Positions 8,588-20,726 of a stretch of DNA of 64,000 nt are shown piece after piece. Position 1 is the stretch's first letter. The number at the start of each line of letters is the position of its first letter. The position numbers were made by a program, and so were the translations under genes. The notes under the pieces were generated by a model, which worked only from the letters and a program-made list of their open reading frames with translations, made no database searches and was not told the origin of the DNA. Origin of the DNA: Allostella vacuolata (lineage in GTDB: Bacteria > Pseudomonadota > Alphaproteobacteria > ATCC43930 > Allostellaceae); NCBI GenBank assembly GCA_006739055.1, contig AP019702.1, positions 682,501-746,500 on the forward strand, read 5' to 3'.

Positions 8588-9640
8588 ATGAGCGCCATCG
8601 CATCCGCCTCACCCGGAACCCTGCCCCATTCCAGGCTCCATCGGGAGGCGGTCGTGGTCGACATGACCATGCCCTGGGGCGACTACGCCCAGCGCGCCGA
8701 ACTGAAGCCCGGCACCCTCGATCGCCTGATCGCCTGCGGCTACACCATGGTCTCGCTGACCATCGCCCAGGACCGCACCCCCTTCGCCGAGGCGATGGCC
8801 TCGCTGGCCAAGGAGCGGCGCTTCTTCCTGGAGCGGCCGGACCGGTTCGTCCTGGTCGACACCGCCGACGACATCGACCGGGCCAAGGCCGATGGACGGC
8901 TCGCCGTCGCCTTCCATTTCCAGGGCTGCAACCCGCTCGAAGGCAGGCTCGAGAATGTCGAGCTGTTCTACGACCTCGGCATCCGCCACATGCTGCTCGC
9001 CTACAACATGCGCAACCTGGCGGCCGACGGCTGCCACGAGCGCACCGACGCCGGCCTCAGCCGCTTCGGCATGGCTCTGGTGGCGGAGATGAACCGGGTC
9101 GGCATGCTGGTCGACGTGACCCATGTCGGCTATCGCAGCTCGATGGACGCGATCGAGGCGTCGTCGGCGCCGGTCGTCTTCTCCCACTCCAATCCGCGGG
9201 CGATGTTCGACCACGAGCGCAACATCCGCGACGACCAGATCCGCGCCTGCGCCGCCTCGGGCGGGGTGGTCGGGATCAACGGGCTCGACCTGTTCCTGGG
9301 CGGGCCGCCGACCGTGGACCTGTTCCTGCGCCACCTGCGCTACTGCCTCGATCTGGTCGGGCCGGCGCATGTCGGCCTCGGGCTCGATTTCGTCTACGAC
9401 CCCGAGACGCTGACCAACGTCCTGATCCGCGGCACCGCCCAGCGCTACCCGACCGGCAGCGGCTACGACCGCGCCCGGGTGCCCCAGTTCTTCCAGCCCG
9501 AGCAGGTGCCGGCCCTGACCGACGCCCTGTCCCAGGCCGGCTATGGCGACGACGATGTCCGCCGCGTGCTCGGCGGCAACTGGATGCGGGTGGCCCGCCA
9601 GGTGTGGCGGCCGGCGAACCGGGGGAGGGCAATGGCATGA
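8588..9640 (+). CDS. Membrane dipeptidase family (M19) metallohydrolase, 350 aa
   Basis: The protein matches renal-dipeptidase-like amidohydrolases with a binuclear zinc TIM barrel. Visible family segments are the N-terminal VVVDMTMPWG (replacing the usual DGHxD, so the first metal-ligand motif is atypical), LLAYNMRNLAADG, MLVDVTHVG, FSHSNPRAM and HVGLGLDFVYD. Family members hydrolyse dipeptides, often with D-residues. No signal peptide is evident, so it is probably cytoplasmic. It overlaps the downstream binding-protein gene by 4 bases (ATGA), suggesting that imported peptides are its substrates. Confidence 0.87.
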   Translation: MSAIASASPGTLPHSRLHREAVVVDMTMPWGDYAQRAELKPGTLDRLIACGYTMVSLTIAQDRTPFAEAMASLAKERRFFLERPDRFVLVDTADDIDRAKADGRLAVAFHFQGCNPLEGRLENVELFYDLGIRHMLLAYNMRNLAADGCHERTDAGLSRFGMALVAEMNRVGMLVDVTHVGYRSSMDAIEASSAPVVFSHSNPRAMFDHERNIRDDQIRACAASGGVVGINGLDLFLGGPPTVDLFLRHLRYCLDLVGPAHVGLGLDFVYDPETLTNVLIRGTAQRYPTGSGYDRARVPQFFQPEQVPALTDALSQAGYGDDDVRRVLGGNWMRVARQVWRPANRGRAMA

Positions 9641-11214
9641 GAAAATTCCTGTCGGCGGTCGCGATCGTCGCCGGCCTGGCGGCGGCATCGGGGCCGGCCA
9701 CGGCCGCGGACCTGACCGTCGGGGCGCGCTTCGACCCGACGCTCGATCCGCACTTCCTCTACCTCTCGACCAACATGGCCTACGCCCAGCACCTGTTCGA
9801 GCCGCTGGTCGCGCGCGACGTCAACTCGCAGCCGGTCCCGGGCCTGGCGGAGAGCTGGCGGGTGGTGGACGACACCACCTGGGAGTTCAAGCTGCGCCGC
9901 GGCGTGCGCTTCCATGACGGGCAGGAGTTCACCGCCGCCGACGTGCTGTTCACGGTCGCCCGGGTGCCGGCGCTGGCGAACAATCCCAGCGCCTACACCG
10001 GCGCCATCCGCTCGATCGTCAAGACCGAGGCGCCCGACCCCTACACGGTGATCTTCCGCACCGACAGGCCGAACCCGATCCTGCCCAGCCAGTTCACCAT
10101 CCTGTCGATCGTCTCGCACAAGGCCGCGGCCGGCGCGACCCCGGCCGACTTCGCCTCCGGCAAGGCCGCGATCGGCACCGGCCCCTACCGCTTCGTGCGC
10201 TATGCCCGCGGCGACCGGCTGGAACTGGCGCGCAACCGCGACTATCGCGGCCCGGCGCCGGCCTGGGACAACGTCACCTTCCGCTTCATCCCCAACCCGG
10301 CGGCGCGGGTGGCGGCCCTGCTGGCGGGCGACGTCGACATGATCGACTATGTGCCGACCGCCGACCTGCCGCGGCTGCGCACCGATGCGCGCTCGGCCGT
10401 GTTCGGCCGCGCCTCCGACCGCGTCATCTACCTCGTGCCCAACGTCGGGGCGGACACCCTGCCGGCCCTCACCACCAAGGCTGGCGAGCCGCTCGACCGC
10501 AACCCGCTCCGCGACCAGCGGGTGCGCCGCGCGCTGTCGATGGCGCTCAACCGCCCAGCCCTGGTCGAGCGGGTGATGGAAGGCTTCGCCGCCCCCGCCG
10601 GCCAGCTCGTGCCGGAAGGGTTCTTCGGCTACGACCCGGGCATCCCGGTGCCGGCCTACGACGCGGCCCGGGCCAAGGCGCTGCTGGCCGAGGCGGGCTG
10701 GCCCGACGGCTTCGGGATGACCGTCGCCTGCACCACCGACCGCTACCTCAACGATGCGGCGATCTGCCAGGCGGTGGCGCAGATGTGGTCGCGCATCGGG
10801 CTCGCCATGAAGGTCGAGACCTACCCCTCCAACGTCTTCTTCACCAAGGTGCGCAAGGGGGCGTCGGAGCTGCCGATGATGCTGCTGGGTTGGGGCAGCT
10901 CCTCGACCGGCGATTCCTCGGGCGCGCTGACGGGTCTCCTCCATTCGATCGACGCCGCGCGCGGCTACGGCGCCTACAATTTCGGGGCCTACGCGTCGGC
11001 CGACGTCGACGCGAAGGTGGAGGCGGCGACCACCACCATGGACGCCAAGGCGCGGCTGTCGCTGATGCAAGGGGCGATGCGCGCGGCGATCGAGGACGGC
11101 GCGGTGTTCCCGAGCCATACCCAGATGACGGCCGTGGCTGCCCGCAAGGGCATCGTCTATGCCCCGCGGGCCGACGAATGGACCATGGCGATGCAGGCGA
11201 CGCCCGCGCGATAG
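9637..11214 (+). CDS. Dipeptide/oligopeptide ABC transporter substrate-binding protein, 525 aa
   Basis: This is a periplasmic binding protein of SBP_bac_5 type. A signal peptide occupies about residues 1-24 (KFLSAVAIVAGLAAASGPATA). Family features are PGLAESWRVVDDTTWEFKLR, VRFHDGQEFTAADV, and VRRALSMALNRPALV in the second lobe. No permease or ATPase gene follows, so it must use a transporter encoded elsewhere, or the operon has been reduced. It is coupled to the dipeptidase by an ATGA overlap, which supports peptide as ligand. Confidence 0.92.
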   Translation: MRKFLSAVAIVAGLAAASGPATAADLTVGARFDPTLDPHFLYLSTNMAYAQHLFEPLVARDVNSQPVPGLAESWRVVDDTTWEFKLRRGVRFHDGQEFTAADVLFTVARVPALANNPSAYTGAIRSIVKTEAPDPYTVIFRTDRPNPILPSQFTILSIVSHKAAAGATPADFASGKAAIGTGPYRFVRYARGDRLELARNRDYRGPAPAWDNVTFRFIPNPAARVAALLAGDVDMIDYVPTADLPRLRTDARSAVFGRASDRVIYLVPNVGADTLPALTTKAGEPLDRNPLRDQRVRRALSMALNRPALVERVMEGFAAPAGQLVPEGFFGYDPGIPVPAYDAARAKALLAEAGWPDGFGMTVACTTDRYLNDAAICQAVAQMWSRIGLAMKVETYPSNVFFTKVRKGASELPMMLLGWGSSSTGDSSGALTGLLHSIDAARGYGAYNFGAYASADVDAKVEAATTTMDAKARLSLMQGAMRAAIEDGAVFPSHTQMTAVAARKGIVYAPRADEWTMAMQATPAR

Positions 11215-11220
11215 GAAGCG

Positions 11221-11249
11221 GCCGCGGCCCCGCCGGGCGGGGCCGCGGC
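11221..11249 (+). terminator. Candidate stem-loop terminator after the peptide-binding protein
   Basis: An 11-bp perfect GC stem (GCCGCGGCCCC with its complement) closes a 7-base loop 6 bases after the stop codon. No T-run follows, so termination would have to be of the non-canonical kind common in high-GC genomes, or the hairpin protects the 3' end. The rest of the gap to 11330 shows nothing else clear. Confidence 0.5.
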
Positions 11250-11329
11250 GCGCACGGCACGGATGATGCACGGCCGAATCCGCAATTTCCGGTAGGGCCG
11301 ATGCCGTCCACGTCCCATACTGCGCGGCC

Positions 11330-14674
<3,345 letters not shown>

Positions 14675-14783
14675 ACTGGCCCAGGATCGACCATGACCAT
14701 GCCCCCAGCCGATCCGCAGACGGCACCCCGCCGCGGGCCCACCGTGACGTTGCCGCGCGCCCGGGGCCGCGGGGCGCGGCCGG

Positions 14784-17336
14784 ATGGCCGTTGATCCGCC
14801 GCTGACGGCCGCGGGCCCGGCCCGGCAGGGCTCCTACCCGCGCCCGGTCGGGCGCTACGACGCCATGGTCGGCGCGGACGGCGTGGTCCGGTCCCATTGG
14901 CGTCCGCTGCTGGCCGAGCTGGCGCGGATCGACGGGGCGGAGATCATCCGGCGCCACCAGGCGGTCCGCCGGATGATCCGGGACAACGGCGTCACCTACA
15001 ACGTCTATGACGATGCGGGCGGCGAGGCGCGACCGTGGGACCTCGACATCCTGCCCTTCATCCTGGATGGCGCCGAGTGGGAGCGGATCGAGGCCGGGGT
15101 GGTGCAGCGCGCCCGCCTGGCCGACGCCCTGCTGGCCGACATCTACGGCCCCCGCCGGCTGGCGGCCGAAGGGCTGCTGCCGCCGCACCTGCCGGCCGGC
15201 CATCCCCAGTTCCTGCGGCCGCTGGTCGGCATCGACCCGCCGGGCGGGGTCCATGTGCATATCTACGCGGCCGACCTCACCTGCGGCCCGGACGGCCGAT
15301 GGACCGTGCTGGCCGACCGGGTCGAGGCGCCGAGCGGCATGGGCTATGCGCTCGAGAACCGGATCGTCGTCAGCCAGACCTTTGCCGAATCCTTCGGCGA
15401 CGCCCATGTCCTGCGGCTCGCCTCCTTCTTCCAGTCGATGAAGGACGGGCTGGCGGCGCTGGCCGCGACCGACCGGCCGCGCGGCGTGCTGATGTCGCCC
15501 GGCCCGCACAACGAGGCCTATTTCGAGCACGCCTTCCTCGCCCACTATCTGGGCCTGGCGCTGGTCGAGGGCGACGACCTGACCGTCCATGACGGCCACG
15601 TCTACCTGAAGACGCTGCGCGGCCTGCAGCGCGTCGACATCGTCATGCGCCGGGTCGATTCGCTGTTCTGCGACCCGCTGGAGCTGAAGGCGGATTCCTC
15701 GCTGGGCGTGCCGGGACTGGTGGAGGCGGCGCGCGCCGGCCGGGTGGTGCTGACCAACCCGCTGGGCGGCGCGGTCGCCGAGAGCCCGGCCATGGCCGCC
15801 TTCCAGCCCGGCATCTGCCGCGCCGTGCTGGGCGAGGAGCTGAAGCTGCCGGGCGTTCCCACCCACTGGTGCGGCACGGCCGCCGGCCGCCGGGCGGCGA
15901 TGGGCGCGCTCGACCGTTCCGTCGTCCGCGATGCCTTCGACGCCTATCCGCTCTTCGCCCGCGGCTCGACCGCGCGCCTCGGCGCCGGGCTCGACCGCGC
16001 CGCCCGGGTGCGCCTGGGGGAGGAGATGGAGCGGCGCGGCCATAGCCTGGTGGTGCAGGAGGTGATGCCGCCCTGCCTGGCCCCGACGCTGCAGGGCACC
16101 CGGCTGGTTCCGCGGCCGGTGGCGCTGCGCGTCTTCGCCGCCTGGACCCCGGCCGGATACGTCGTGCTGCCGGGCGGGCTCGCCCGGGTCGGCCAGGGCG
16201 ACGGCGAGCGCGCCACCCTGTCCATGCAGTCGGGCGCCGCCAGCAAGGACATCTGGGTCGTCTCCGACCGCCCGGCCGACCGCTTCAGCCTGCTGCGGCC
16301 GGCGGCCGAGCCGCTGCCGATCCGCCGTGTCGGCGACGAGGCGCCCAGCCGGGCAATGGACAACCTGCTCTGGCTCGGACGCTACGCCGAGCGGGCCGAG
16401 GGCATGATGCGGTCGGTGCGTGCGGTGGTCGCCCGGCTCGGCGACGATGCCGGGCCGGCCGCGGGCGGCGCGCCCGACCTCGCCCGCCGGCTGCTGGTGC
16501 CCTATGCCCAGGCGAGCGAGGCCGCGGTCGCGGCCGCCGAGGCCGACGACGGGGCGGTGCTGACCCGCGAGCTGCTGGCGCTGGTCGGCGACAAGGCCCA
16601 TCCCTTCGGGCTGGTGCGCGCGCTCCTGGGGGTGCGGCGCACGGCCTGGTCGGTGCGCGACCGCCTGTCGCGGGATACCTGGCGCAGCATCCTGGCCCTC
16701 ACCTCCGACGAGACGCCGGCCCCGGGCGATCTCGCCGAGCTGGTCGGCCATCTCGACATGCTGATCCGCCGTTCGGCCGCCCTGGCCGGCCTGTCGGCCG
16801 AGAACATGACGCGGGGCCCCAACTGGATCTTCCTCGACCTCGGCCGACGCATCGAGCGCGGCATCGCCGCGTCCTGGATCGCCCGTCAGCTGCTGGGCGC
16901 GCCCGGGGAGCGCGAGGCGGAGCGGATGCAGATGGCGCTCGAGATCGCCGACAGCGCCATGACCTACCGCTACCGCTATCTGGGCGTGTTCCAGGCGGCG
17001 CCGGTGCTGGACCTGCTGCTGCTGGACGAATCCAACCCGCGCTCGGCCGGCTTCCAGATCGCCACGCTGGCCCGCCACATGGCCGAGCTGCAGGACAGGA
17101 CGGCGGGCGGCGAGGCGGGCGAGGATCCGATCGGGCCGCTGCTCGCCTCCCTGCGCGGGATCGATCCCCTGTCCCTGGTCGACCGCGCGGCCGACGGCGG
17201 CCGCCCGGCGGTGGGGGCGCTGGCCGGCGCCATCAGCGCCGGCCTGCAGGGTCTCTCCGACGTGCTGGCCGATCGCTATTTCCGGCCCTCGCCGCGGCGA
17301 CGGACGGGCTCCGCGCCGCGCGGGGAGGCGGCATGA
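14784..17336 (+). CDS. Circularly permuted ATP-grasp protein fused to an alpha-E domain, 850 aa
   Basis: The first ~480 residues match circularly permuted ATP-grasp type 2 (DUF404/DUF407): IIRRHQAVRRMIRDNGVTYNVYDD near the start, GPHNEAYFEHAFLAHYLG, and LKTLRGLQRVDIVMRRVDSLFCDPLEL. The last ~330 are an alpha-helical alpha-E (DUF403) domain beginning SRAMDNLLWLGRYAERAEGM. In many bacteria these are two genes; here they are one. ATP-grasp enzymes form amide bonds through acyl phosphates, so this is the probable amidoligase of the cluster. The start at 14784 is the best in-frame ATG, but its ribosome site is weak. The stop overlaps the next ATG by 4 bases. Confidence 0.9.
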   Translation: MAVDPPLTAAGPARQGSYPRPVGRYDAMVGADGVVRSHWRPLLAELARIDGAEIIRRHQAVRRMIRDNGVTYNVYDDAGGEARPWDLDILPFILDGAEWERIEAGVVQRARLADALLADIYGPRRLAAEGLLPPHLPAGHPQFLRPLVGIDPPGGVHVHIYAADLTCGPDGRWTVLADRVEAPSGMGYALENRIVVSQTFAESFGDAHVLRLASFFQSMKDGLAALAATDRPRGVLMSPGPHNEAYFEHAFLAHYLGLALVEGDDLTVHDGHVYLKTLRGLQRVDIVMRRVDSLFCDPLELKADSSLGVPGLVEAARAGRVVLTNPLGGAVAESPAMAAFQPGICRAVLGEELKLPGVPTHWCGTAAGRRAAMGALDRSVVRDAFDAYPLFARGSTARLGAGLDRAARVRLGEEMERRGHSLVVQEVMPPCLAPTLQGTRLVPRPVALRVFAAWTPAGYVVLPGGLARVGQGDGERATLSMQSGAASKDIWVVSDRPADRFSLLRPAAEPLPIRRVGDEAPSRAMDNLLWLGRYAERAEGMMRSVRAVVARLGDDAGPAAGGAPDLARRLLVPYAQASEAAVAAAEADDGAVLTRELLALVGDKAHPFGLVRALLGVRRTAWSVRDRLSRDTWRSILALTSDETPAPGDLAELVGHLDMLIRRSAALAGLSAENMTRGPNWIFLDLGRRIERGIAASWIARQLLGAPGEREAERMQMALEIADSAMTYRYRYLGVFQAAPVLDLLLLDESNPRSAGFQIATLARHMAELQDRTAGGEAGEDPIGPLLASLRGIDPLSLVDRAADGGRPAVGALAGAISAGLQGLSDVLADRYFRPSPRRRTGSAPRGEAA

Positions 17337-18253
17337 TCGAATACCGGGTCCGCCATCGCACCACCTATCGCTACCTGCAGCCGGTGGCGCAGTCGCAGCA
17401 CCTGCTGCACCTGGTGCCGCGCCCGACCGCCCGCCAGGCGGTGCTGGAGAGCCGGGTGACGGTCGACCCGGCGCCGACCCACCGCACCGGCCGGCTGGAC
17501 GCGTTCGGCAACGCGGTGGAATGGCTGACGCTGGAGGATCCGCACACGACGCTGGAGATCCTGGCCGAAAGCCGGGTGACGGAGGCGGACCTGCCGCCGC
17601 CCGAGCCGGCGGCGAGCTGGGCGTGGGAGCGGGTGCGCGAGGCGCTGGAGGTGCCGGCCGACCCGGAGACGGCGGCCGCGGTCGACTTCCTGTTCGACTC
17701 GCCCCTGGTCCGGCCCGCCCGCGACCTGTCGCCCTACGCCCAGCCGAGCTTCCCCGACGGGCGGCCGGTGCTGGCCGGCGCCATCGACCTGATGCGGCGG
17801 ATCCACAAGGATTTCCGCTACGACACCACGGTCACCGATGCCACCACTCCGGTCGACCGGGTGTTCGAGATCCGCGCCGGGGTCTGCCAGGACCTGGCCC
17901 ATGTCGGCATCGCCTGCCTGCGCGCGCTCGGCCTGCCGGCGCGCTATGTCAGCGGCTACCTCCTGACCATGCCGCCGCCCGGCGTGCCGCGGCTGGTGGG
18001 GGCGGATGCCAGCCATGCCTGGTTCGCCGCCTGGTGCCCGCCGCTCGGCTGGGTCGACCTCGACCCGACCAACGACGTGCTGCCGGGGGTGGGCCATGTC
18101 ACGCTCGGCTGGGGCCGCGACTATGGCGACGTCGCGCCGATCAACGGGGTGGTGGTCGGCGGCCGCGACCACACGATCGAGGTCGGCGTGGACGTGGCGC
18201 CCATCGATGAGCCGCCCGGCGACGACCTCGCGGTGCCGCCGACGAAGATGTGA
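17333..18253 (+). CDS. Transglutaminase-like cysteine protease/ligase, 306 aa
   Basis: This is a compact transglutaminase-like protein with the complete triad: Cys in GVCQDLAHVGIACLRALGLP (about residue 183), His in ASHAWFAAW, and Asp in WVDLDPTND. The N-terminal beta domain (YRVRHRTTYRYLQPVAQS) is typical for the bacterial family. It is coupled to the ATP-grasp/alpha-E gene by an ATGA overlap. No signal peptide is visible, so it probably works in the cytoplasm alongside the ligase. Such proteins are usually called peptidases by homology, but the direction of reaction is unknown. Confidence 0.92.
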   Translation: MIEYRVRHRTTYRYLQPVAQSQHLLHLVPRPTARQAVLESRVTVDPAPTHRTGRLDAFGNAVEWLTLEDPHTTLEILAESRVTEADLPPPEPAASWAWERVREALEVPADPETAAAVDFLFDSPLVRPARDLSPYAQPSFPDGRPVLAGAIDLMRRIHKDFRYDTTVTDATTPVDRVFEIRAGVCQDLAHVGIACLRALGLPARYVSGYLLTMPPPGVPRLVGADASHAWFAAWCPPLGWVDLDPTNDVLPGVGHVTLGWGRDYGDVAPINGVVVGGRDHTIEVGVDVAPIDEPPGDDLAVPPTKM

Positions 18254-18300
18254 TCGGGCGTGTAATGCGGAAGGCGCGGCCCGCGAATAGAACGGCAGCC

Positions 18301-19224
18301 ATGACGAGCCGCACTTCCGCCCGGGCGACAGCCGCCCCCCGCTTCGCCCTGCGCCTGCCGGCCGCCCCCTGGCGCGACCGCGCCGGCCGCTTCTCCACCT
18401 TCAAGGCGCTGGTGCTGCTGGCCATGATCCTGCCGGGCGCGTGGATCCTGGCGCGCCTGGCGCTCGGCCACTACTCGGCGCTGGCGACCGAGTACCTGAT
18501 CGAGGAGACCGGGGCCTGGGCGATCCGCATCCTGGTGCTGTCGCTGGCGATCACGCCCCTGCGCCGGGTCGTCGACTGGGCGCCGATCATGCTGGTCCGC
18601 CGCATGGTCGGCGTGTCCGCCTTCGTCTATGTCGCCCTGCATCTTTGCGCCTACATCCTGGACCAGAAGTTCGACCTGGTCCGGGTGGCGTCGGAGATCG
18701 TGCTGCGCACCTACCTGACCATCGGCTTCGTGGCACTCGCCCTGCTGACAGCGCTGGCGGTCACCTCCACCGACGCCATGGTCAAGCGCCTGGGCGGGCG
18801 GCGCTGGCGGCTGCTGCACAAGGCGGCCTATGTCGCGGGCGCGTTGGCGATCCTGCACCAGTCGATGCAGTTCAAGCTGCCGGAGGTCGAGCCGACCCTG
18901 CTCGCGTCCTTCTTCGTCTGGCTGATGGCCTATCGCGCCCTGTCGGTGCGCCTGGACATCGGCCGCTCGCCCATCCGCCTGGCGCTGCTGTCGGTCGCCG
19001 TCGCCCTGCTGGCGGCGCTGGGCGAGGCCGCCTGGATCGGGCTCGCCACCGGCGCCGACCCGCGCATGGTGCTGGCCGCCAACCTCGACTTCGAATACGA
19101 GTTCCGCCCCGCCTGGTACGTCCTGGCGGCGGGGCTGGGGATGACGGCGGTCGCGGTGATGCGCGCCATCGTTCGCCGGATGCAGCCCGCCCGGCCCTCC
19201 CGGCGGGCCGCCGCCGGCCGATAG
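18301..19224 (+). CDS. msrQ: MsrQ/YedZ-like ferric-reductase-fold membrane protein, 307 aa
   Basis: A multi-helix membrane protein of the ferric reductase-like family: helices at FKALVLLAMILPGAWIL, IRILVLSLAITPLRRVV, FVYVALHLCAYI, and further. The YVALHLCAY and LLHKAAYVAGALAILHQSM stretches provide histidines positioned like the heme ligands of MsrQ, which feeds electrons to the periplasmic methionine sulfoxide reductase MsrP. MsrP is absent here, so the partner is elsewhere or different. At 307 aa it is longer than E. coli MsrQ (about 210) owing to extra C-terminal helices. GTG at 18250 and ATG at 18265 are alternative starts. Confidence 0.75.
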   Translation: MTSRTSARATAAPRFALRLPAAPWRDRAGRFSTFKALVLLAMILPGAWILARLALGHYSALATEYLIEETGAWAIRILVLSLAITPLRRVVDWAPIMLVRRMVGVSAFVYVALHLCAYILDQKFDLVRVASEIVLRTYLTIGFVALALLTALAVTSTDAMVKRLGGRRWRLLHKAAYVAGALAILHQSMQFKLPEVEPTLLASFFVWLMAYRALSVRLDIGRSPIRLALLSVAVALLAALGEAAWIGLATGADPRMVLAANLDFEYEFRPAWYVLAAGLGMTAVAVMRAIVRRMQPARPSRRAAAGR

Positions 19225-19307
19225 ACGACGGCCGGCCGACCATTCGCATGGTGCCGCCCGCCGCTCTCCACTAACATCCCGCGCCGGCGATCAGCGCAGG
19301 CAGGGGA

Positions 19308-20699
19308 ATGGCGGATATCCTGAAGACGATCAGCCCGGTCGACGGCCGGGTCTATTGCGAACGCCCGCTCGGCGGGGCGGCGGAGATGGAGCGCGCGCTG
19401 GCCGCCGCGGCCTCGGCCGCGGCGGGGTGGCGGGCGACGCCGCTCGAGCGCCGGCAGGCGTTGCTGCTGGCCGCGGTCGAGGCCCTGGTCGCCGACAGCG
19501 CCGCCGCGGCCGAGGAGCTGACCTGGCAGATGGGCCGGCCGATCGGCCAGGCGCCGGGCGAGCTGCGCGGCTTCGAGGAGCGGGCGCGCTACATGATCGG
19601 GGCGGCCCCGGCCGCCTTGGCCGACATCCGCCCGCCGGAGAAGGCCGGCTTCGATCGCTGGATCCGGCGCGAGGCGCTGGGCGTGGTCTTCGTCGTGGCG
19701 CCCTGGAACTACCCGTTCCTGACCTCGGTCAACGCCGTCATCCCGGCGCTCGCGGCCGGCAACACCGTCATCCTCAAGCATTCCCACCAGACCCCGCTGG
19801 TCGCCGAGCGCTATGCCCGGGCGATGCAGGCGGCGGGGCTGCCGGACGGGGTCTTCCAGCACATCCACCTGAGCCACGCCGACACCGAGCGGATGATCCG
19901 CGACCCGCGCGTCGCCTTCGTCTGCTTCACCGGCTCGGTCGCGGGCGGCGCTGCCGTGCAGCAGGCGCTCGCCGGCCGCTTCGTCGGCGCCGGGCTGGAG
20001 CTGGGCGGCAAGGACCCGGCCTATGTCCGCGCCGATGCCGACCTCGACCAGGCGGTCGAGACCCTGGTCGACGGCGCCTTCTTCAACTCCGGCCAGTCCT
20101 GCTGCGGTATCGAGCGCATCTATGTCGCCGCACCGGTCTACGACCGTTTCGTCGAGGCGGCCGTCACGCTCACCCGGCAGTACCGGCTGGGCGACCCGAC
20201 CGCAGCCGACACCAACCTCGGCCCGATGGTACGCACGGCCGCGGCCGACTTCGTGCGGGCGCAGACCGCCGAGGCGCTGGCCCAGGGCGCCCGCGCCCTG
20301 ATCGACCCGGCCACATTCGCCGCCGACCGCGCCGGCAGCCCCTATCTCGCGCCGCAGGTCCTGGTCGATGTCGACCATTCCATGCGGGTGATGAGCGAGG
20401 AGACGTTCGGCCCGGTGGTCGGCATCATGAAGGTGGCCGGCGACGCCGAGGCGCTGCGGCTCATGAACGACAGCCGCTACGGGCTGACCGCCGCCATCTT
20501 CAGCCGCGACGCCGAGGCCGCCGCCCGCATCGGCCTGGAGCTCGAGACCGGCACCGTCTTCCTCAACCGCTGCGACTATCTCGACCCGGCGCTGGCCTGG
20601 ACCGGGGTCAAGGATTCCGGTCGCGGCTGCACGCTCTCGGTCGTCGGGTACGAGCACCTGACCCGGCCGAAATCCTTCCACTTCAGGCTGCCCGCCTGA
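19308..20699 (+). CDS. NAD(P)-dependent aldehyde dehydrogenase, 463 aa
   Basis: A complete aldehyde dehydrogenase. VAPWNYPFLTSVNAVIPALAAGN is the conserved nucleotide-binding region (write-up of its core: PWNYPF), LELGGKDPAYV holds the general-base Glu, and NSGQSCCG holds the catalytic Cys (Cys265). EETFGPV is the conserved C-terminal motif. Family members oxidise aldehydes to acids; the substrate cannot be read. The ATG at 19308 follows an AGGGGA ribosome site. A gamma-glutamyltransferase gene starts 27 bases downstream, so a gamma-glutamylated-aldehyde or polyamine-type route is possible but unproven. Confidence 0.93.
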   Translation: MADILKTISPVDGRVYCERPLGGAAEMERALAAAASAAAGWRATPLERRQALLLAAVEALVADSAAAAEELTWQMGRPIGQAPGELRGFEERARYMIGAAPAALADIRPPEKAGFDRWIRREALGVVFVVAPWNYPFLTSVNAVIPALAAGNTVILKHSHQTPLVAERYARAMQAAGLPDGVFQHIHLSHADTERMIRDPRVAFVCFTGSVAGGAAVQQALAGRFVGAGLELGGKDPAYVRADADLDQAVETLVDGAFFNSGQSCCGIERIYVAAPVYDRFVEAAVTLTRQYRLGDPTAADTNLGPMVRTAAADFVRAQTAEALAQGARALIDPATFAADRAGSPYLAPQVLVDVDHSMRVMSEETFGPVVGIMKVAGDAEALRLMNDSRYGLTAAIFSRDAEAAARIGLELETGTVFLNRCDYLDPALAWTGVKDSGRGCTLSVVGYEHLTRPKSFHFRLPA

Positions 20700-20726
20700 T
20701 CGTCGACCCGAGAACGGAGACCTCCC

